Source of the DNA: Watersipora subatra
Taxonomy: Eukaryota > Bryozoa > Gymnolaemata > Cheilostomatida > Watersiporidae
Length of the DNA: 64,000 bases
Reading direction: 5' to 3'
Assembly (NCBI RefSeq): GCF_963576615.1
Contig: NC_088717.1
Span: 31,165,213-31,229,212, forward strand
The notes under the pieces were generated by a model that saw only the letters and a list, made by a program, of their open reading frames with translations, ran no database searches and had not been told where the DNA came from. The position numbers were made by a program, and so were the translations under genes. How positions within the stretch are numbered: position 1 is the stretch's first letter; every line of letters begins with the position of its first letter. Below, one piece after another: positions 63,538 through 64,000 of this stretch.

Positions 63538-64000
63538 TGGTTGCACTAAGGCCCAAAACCAATCCAGCTCAGAGATATCATGCCAAGTTGGACTTTAGCC
63601 GGAAAGAGTTTGAGAGGTGACAGAGAAGCACCACGGCAAACTTCTGCCTCAACCATCACAAATGAAGCAGTAGAGAGGGAGTCTCTCCCATAGTTGTCCG
63701 GAACTATTATGAAGCTTTAAGAAGCTGAAATTTAAATATCTGAAGGACAGCCCAGTCAAGGAAACACAGTCAGAGTCTAGGGAGTCACACAAAACTGCAC
63801 TGCAAAAAATTCCCTTGGAAGCAAGTCTGAAGTAACCCGACCTGTGAGCAGTTAGAAGCTTGCTTTAAAAGCAGTAGGGCCAGCTCACACAGACCCTTCT
63901 TTCCTGACTGAGTTGACACACCAAGAGCCTGCTGCAAGATTGTTTAACAACATGAGTATACTCAGAAATGAGTCCAAATAACTCTGCAGGAGCATAGTCG
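63538..64000. other. No gene recognised at the window end
   Basis: Probably continues the retroelement remnant, but there is no readable domain. Confidence 0.4.

Overview
This is AT-rich animal genomic DNA, most likely from a marine invertebrate. A mollusc or other spiralian would fit the style of repeats, but nothing here fixes the taxon. Evidence for an animal: GT-AG introns whose phases match, an MFSD6-type transporter gene, Ty3/Gypsy LTR elements, P-like, pogo/Tigger, piggyBac and LINE remnants, tRNA-derived SINEs, and many minisatellites. No bacterial operons, rRNA genes or CRISPR arrays were seen. Most of the long apparent open frames are tandem repeats whose units lack stop codons.

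Layout. 0-9 kb: scattered repeats (a TA microsatellite, a duplicated block with tRNA-like SINE heads, a second SINE, two copies of a transposon-like Cys ORF, a 0.8-kb-arm inverted repeat) plus one convincing small two-exon gene at 3846-4632 (-). 11.07-17.35 kb: a full-length but decayed Gypsy element with 142-bp LTRs and a TGGTA target duplication, split by a 1.7-kb nested insertion. 17.57-19.42 kb: a second, truncated Gypsy pol. 20.62-24.05 kb: a younger LTR element with 209-bp LTRs that has gag, protease and an unknown third ORF but no reverse transcriptase. 24.86-27.68 kb: a P-like element with an 8-bp target duplication, carrying a nested Tigger. 28.44-30.23 kb: a 14-bp minisatellite.

From 31.5 to at least 61.6 kb the minus strand carries the 3' half of an MFSD6-like membrane transporter gene. 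Five exons (61339-61575, 58204-58415, 55922-56147, 48650-48835, 31538-31698) join with matching phases into one open frame of about 339 codons. The 5' part lies beyond the window. Its introns are crowded with minisatellites of 15, 19, 21, 31, 35, 39 and 42 bp.

The most unusual feature sits in the last, 17-kb intron. A 39-bp satellite array is interrupted by a 10,436-bp element (34026-44461) with 490-bp inverted repeats that appear identical, AG...CT termini and a 6-bp TATATA target duplication. These are the hallmarks of Polinton/Maverick elements. The element is not a normal Polinton. It carries a C-terminal fragment of an adenain-type cysteine protease, a previously unrecognised five-exon gene of 132 codons whose introns are all phase 0, two outward-facing TATA boxes separated by an array of TTTCGCGAAA palindromes, a piggyBac-type MITE, and about 5.5 kb of internal satellite. 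I could not identify a polymerase, integrase, ATPase or capsid gene in it.
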